DNA of 64,000 nucleotides from Amphibalanus amphitrite (lineage: Eukaryota; Arthropoda; Thecostraca; Balanomorpha; Balanidae). A program made the position numbers and the translations under genes. Position 1 is the stretch's first letter; the number at the start of each line of letters is the position of its first letter. The notes below the pieces were generated by a model. That model saw only the letters and a list, made by a program, of their open reading frames with translations. It had not been told where the DNA came from and ran no database searches. The DNA lies in contig NW_024881842.1 in NCBI RefSeq assembly GCF_019059575.1, forward strand, positions 1-64,000, in the 5' to 3' direction. Shown piece after piece: positions 59,711-64,000 of the stretch.

Positions 59711-59783
<73 letters not shown>
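59711..59783. repeat. (GA)n microsatellite
   Basis: Pure GA tract of about 72 bases. Confidence 0.97.
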
Positions 59784-59786
<3 letters not shown>

Positions 59787-62700
59787 GATGGAGAGACCTT
59801 TCTAAAATTTTTATTTGAAAGCAAACAGGGAAAAAAACACTAACACCACCACTATGCAACTAACACACCGTCAAAACTCATAGGTATCTATGTACAGGTA
59901 TCTATGTAATAGGTATCTATGTATATACAGAGCCCCTGGCCATGTTCAACCTTTTTAGGCAACGTCCTAACCACGCACATGCTCCAAACCAAAACATCTC
60001 CAACAACGCACGTAAGACGAAACCACTGAGAAAACTCGTCCGCTGCGGTCCCATGCCTCTCGGCTCCGATGTTGTGTTTGCATTTGATATGTCCACCGGC
60101 GCCGGTGTCTTCCTCCCTCTGTTTGCCAACAGATCGACCATTAATCTTGGCGACGTTTCGTGCAGCTCCCCATACTGAGAAGGGGAGGGGTGCGACTCGG
60201 GGGTGTTTATCCTCCCCATTGCAGCTCGATATAGCCGAGGTCCTCGGCCGCCGAACCGCTGTGGTGGCTGAGAGTTGCCGGTTTTTACGGCGGGCGTAGA
60301 AAACGTGACCCTTCGCGCGGCGGGAGGCTGCACGGCGCAGCGCCGATGAAAGAAGGCTGCTTTCAGTCCTCCGCTGCTGGGAGGAAGGAATTTTGCCTCC
60401 GCACGCTCCCCACGGTGTTGAAAAGAAGTCTGCTACCGTGTTCATCGGCCTGAGCTGCTGGCGAGAAGCTAAGGGTGTCCTGGCAATGGCTTGTTCCTGC
60501 AGTGTTGAATGTATGCATATTGGCCTTAATAACATAAACATGGTTGTAAGGGTATATAGATTGTGGAGTAAAATTTAAATGTGCTTCATTTTCATGGACA
60601 TACCAGCCGATTTGCATTACTGAATTAGTTATTTGTCCATCTTATTCAATTTATATGCCTACACTGCGTCACTGTTTATTGCCTATCACACATACACAGC
60701 ACACACCTTTTCAAAGTTACACAACGGTTCATTAGAGGCTGGAGCTCACGCAGTTTGTTATATTTGTTTTGCGATAAGCCTCTAAAACCAGCACACGCAC
60801 ACGTGTGTGTGCTCTGAGTTTGCGGACTGGGATGACGAGCCGCGGCGCCAGGGGGTCGGCGGTCAGGACTGCTCTCCATCATCAGCCCACCCTCTGCACG
60901 GCGCAGGTCATCCAGCGCCGGTGGACAGCTGTCAAAACGTCACCAGCCGTCGCAGCCGACAGTGCGTCTGTTTACAGACTTGCCAACCGATCGGCGGCGG
61001 CTGATACGGCCGGCCGCGCGCTGAAAGGGTCTCTGGTTGGACGGTGTCGCCGCGCGAGGCTGTTTATCGACAGAGAACACCGGCAAATATACAGAGGTGG
61101 TCCGTGCGTCAGCGGCAGACGGTACTCCGATGTGATAGCGAAGTAGACCGTGTCACCGACAGAGATAAGCCGTCGGATTAATTGAGCCGCTGGTTCCGCC
61201 GGCTACCGCAGACGCGGATGAGAGGGACTAACTCACTTGTGGGGTGAGGTCGGTGTCGTTTGTTTAAGGTGGTCTGTTTAATCGACAATGACGAAAGTGG
61301 GGCTGATGAAATGGATACTGAAGATAAATGATACCGATGTGCAGTGCTTATAAGGCTATGGAAATGAGTCGTCAATATCATTTTCAATTTCTCACTTTAA
61401 CTAAGAACCAAATTGTTCCATTTAAGCAAAAATCCATGGAATTGGTTATTTCCAAGGGGTGAAGACGAGTAAGCATAAGCAAATGAAAGAAATGAAAATT
61501 GAACAAAGAAGCAGAAGCAGTTCATTGAGTTATTACGAATGACGAGTTGGCATCTCATCTCCTTTGAGGGCGAAAATCGTAATGGGGCAAGATCCTGATG
61601 AGCGAGAGCTGTGCAAGGACGGTGGTAGGAGTCTGCATGTTTGGTTGTTTAGGACGATGATGATACTTTGGCCCCAAATGAAGTGACTGAAGTGTAAGCA
61701 TAGCAGCTCAAAGTTTTATACTGAATATGACCGAGCTGTATACGCTGGCCGGTTGCGTTTACTCTCGGGTAAATGAGATTTGGGTTGCACTGCAGATGGT
61801 ATGTGTATGTACTTCAGTGTCAAGGGATACTGAAACTGAGGAGATCCTAATTGTCGGGTGGTGTGGACTGCGTGGGGTCTGTGGAGGACGATTCCTCCAC
61901 CTCCCCCGACGAGATGAGGCTGTGGTAAACTGTGCACCTACGTGTGCGTGTGGCGGACTGAAGTGACGGGCGGGGAGGACCCCGGGTGGGCTGGCCGTTC
62001 ATCTGTCAGAGCACATCACTGAAGTCGTTTTTTAGCCCTCTCCGCAGCCGTCTGGAGTGCAGCGAGCGGTCAGCAACCATCTAATGAGGACGACCGCTCG
62101 CGTGCCCCGACCGGCAGGTTTTCGGCGAGGGCGAACACGGCCCAACCCTCTGGCTAATCAGCAGCTCTGTGTTATTGTTTTATGGACAGGTGCTCGGTAA
62201 GACAAAGGCCCTTTGTAGCCGGACGGTTTTTGCATGTGTCCTTTGCCAGTGTTGTGCGTGCGGCGCTCCCACCTTTTATGATCACTATCTCCGCTTGAAC
62301 AATGAGAGCACCAGTGCAAGCCTCTCCTCCGAAATGTTTCCACTGGTCCAGGTAGCTACAGTGATTTTAACAGCAATGTGTGAGGACATATACATAAAAA
62401 CCACCTTTGTGTTGTTGTATTTACGAGTCGGCCGTATCAGAACTTCAGTGCTGTCTTAAAAAGTTTAAACGTTCATTCATCTAATGAAATGTTCTTCCAT
62501 CGCTCAGCGCTACCACAAACTATGTGATGCCGCGATCTTGCACAAATGCATGCTACCCAGCCCAAAAGTGTTTGATACAAACGGTTAATGGGGCACGATC
62601 CATTTCGAGCTCGCCAATACGGCCAATAGAGCTGTCCCGAACCCTGAAATGCAATTCCATTGGTTCGTCTGAGACGGCATGCTCTAAAGGGTGACTGCAA

Positions 62701-63154
62701 TGCAGCAGAAAGGTCAAGACTAACTTATTATTGAAATATTAAATTTGATACTTATATCCCTCCATAATCTTATTGCGGTGCACTCGTACAGTCTGGTCTT
62801 GTATCTATCCAGCACGAACCTTTCAAGTTTCAATGCATACTATTTCATACATTTCCTCATTTTCCCCAATCCATCTCAGTGCCACGCCCACATCAATAAG
62901 TTCCCACAGCTTCTTGGGCACGTTGATATGGGCGTCTCTGGATATGGGTGCCAAAGTGCGATTGCCGAAGCGTGGGTGTCTGGGTGTGGATATTCGAGAT
63001 GTAGGCGCCGGGGTGCGGTTTCTCCGTCAGTCGCGGTGCCAGTCGCGCACACTGGCCGCGGCGCGCTGTGCTAAATGTCACGCTAACAGCCTCCATTCAG
63101 TGGCCCATTTGCATTCCACGGGCAACCCCTGACGCTAATCCCTGCGATCGCGGG
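59784..63154. other. Long interval with no gene recognised
   Basis: TAGGTATCTATGTA repeats three times at 59881-59925. The 217-residue minus-strand frame at 59888-60541 has no domain. Nothing else supported. Confidence 0.4.
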
Positions 63155-63320
63155 CGGCAGCGAGCACTAGCAGACGGCAGAGGCGGCGTCAGCGAGCACT
63201 GAGAGGCGGGCAGAGGCGGCGTCAGCGAGCACTGGGAGGCGGACAGGGGCGGCGTCAGCGAACACTGGCAGACGGCAGGGGCGGCGTCAGCGAACACTGG
63301 GAGGCGGCAGAGGCGGCGTC
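63155..63320 (+). repeat. 32-33-bp minisatellite
   Basis: About five units containing GGCGTCAGCGAGCACTG and AGGCGG; the GGCGTCAG core starts at 63185, 63218, 63251, 63283 and 63315. Confidence 0.92.
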
Positions 63321-64000
63321 AGTACAGATGGAGTGGGGGCTGAGGAAGGGAGAGGCAGTTGTCTATCCCAACCCCTATCCCTATTCCCAATACCCTGGAT
63401 TGGGATAGAGATGCAGCATTATATACGAGATGGGATAGTAAATATCAGGGGATACATAATTACACACGGGCGCCACTTTCTGAAATTTGTTGGTAGGGCT
63501 CTAATGGCTAATTCTAGGATATCATTTAACTATTCTTACCATGCAGTGTCATGTGGCTAATGTTAAGATTCTGAAATCATTGGTAGGGCCCGGGCCCTAC
63601 CAAGCCTATACAAAACGACACCCATGTAATTACATACTGACTACTGCTGATCTTAAATCTTTCACCTGACATTTTATTGGAAAGTTTGCACGATTAAACT
63701 TAAAACACAATTAAAACAATGAAGCTGGAAAAGTTTCACTTTCATTCCTTTTTTGTCTTTTCCATGTTTTGAATTAATTCGCCCAGCGTTATCAAAGTGG
63801 TTAAAGAGGCACTGATAGTCAATGTTCAAGTTTACTTACAATTGATCGAGGGAGGCTTAGCAGTACGGTCAGTTTGACTATTCCTAATCCTCTAAAAGCG
63901 GTTTTTAATAGCAGTGAATCACCACGATAAGCCTAATCCAACGCTTGTCGTTTATACCACAAGAAGCCACGCTTAGCATTCATTAGACTTAAGCCCTTCC
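63321..64000. other. Interval with no gene recognised
   Basis: AT-rich; GGTAGGGCCCGGGCCCTACC near 63582-63601 is a perfect 20-base palindrome. No gene. Confidence 0.4.

Noticed and set aside
59888..60541. 217-residue minus-strand frame
   Set aside because: No domain, no splice context and mixed composition; an overlapping frame of 138 codons is open as well, so chance in GC-rich DNA is likely.
63155..63320. CRISPR-like array of about 33-base units
   Set aside because: Units are contiguous with no unique spacers, and the genome is animal; it is a minisatellite.

Overview
The window looks like intergenic and intronic DNA from a repeat-rich animal genome. An arthropod, perhaps a crustacean, is the best guess. 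The evidence for this is intron-containing genes with standard GT/AG splice sites, AATAAA poly(A) signals, long GA/CT and TGTC microsatellites, TTAGG-like pentamer DNA, and LINE, hAT-like and piggyBac-like elements. No sequence search was possible, so the species is not fixed. Nothing prokaryotic or viral was recognised.

Host genes are few. (1) At 1502-2488 (+) there is an intronless seven-helix receptor of rhodopsin type that has lost the usual DRY, CWxP and NPxxY signatures. (2) At 14099-11783 (-) there is a complete three-exon gene for a 534-residue type II membrane protein of the chondroitin N-acetylgalactosaminyltransferase (CSGALNACT) family. Its exon phases match exactly, but two catalytic motifs are altered. 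(3) At about 30455-29476 (-) there is a GC-rich stretch resembling the AFF/lilliputian transcription-elongation family, broken by frame shifts. It lies next to a decayed retrotransposon RNase H. (4) At 59536-59641 (+) there is a weak candidate first exon.

Most recognisable structure is mobile DNA. Seven copies (197-1108, 3671-4325, 10010-11171, 18200-19102, 20408-21577, 44468-45509, 48606-49794) belong to one superfamily of non-coding elements. They are bounded by TTAA, have terminal inverted repeats beginning CCCTCGCC or CCCGCGCC, carry G-tract/C-tract hairpins just inside the ends, and are packed with AGGTCA nuclear-receptor half-sites, including DR1 elements, plus CRE-type TGACGTCA palindromes. 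This is the most unusual system in the window: piggyBac-like MITEs that could spread hormone-receptor binding sites.

Other mobile DNA: two small hAT-type MITEs with perfect 8-bp duplications (5189-5348, 5475-5883); two large foldback elements (14866-15456, 16219-17362); a TA-flanked MITE (54841-55804); a nearly full-length, apparently intact CR1/L2-like LINE with a PHD-finger ORF1 and an endonuclease/reverse transcriptase ORF2 (39525-35150, -); a LINE 3' fragment with an A tail (58218-59228, +); and several satellites. The remaining intervals were read and are listed as holding no gene that I can support.
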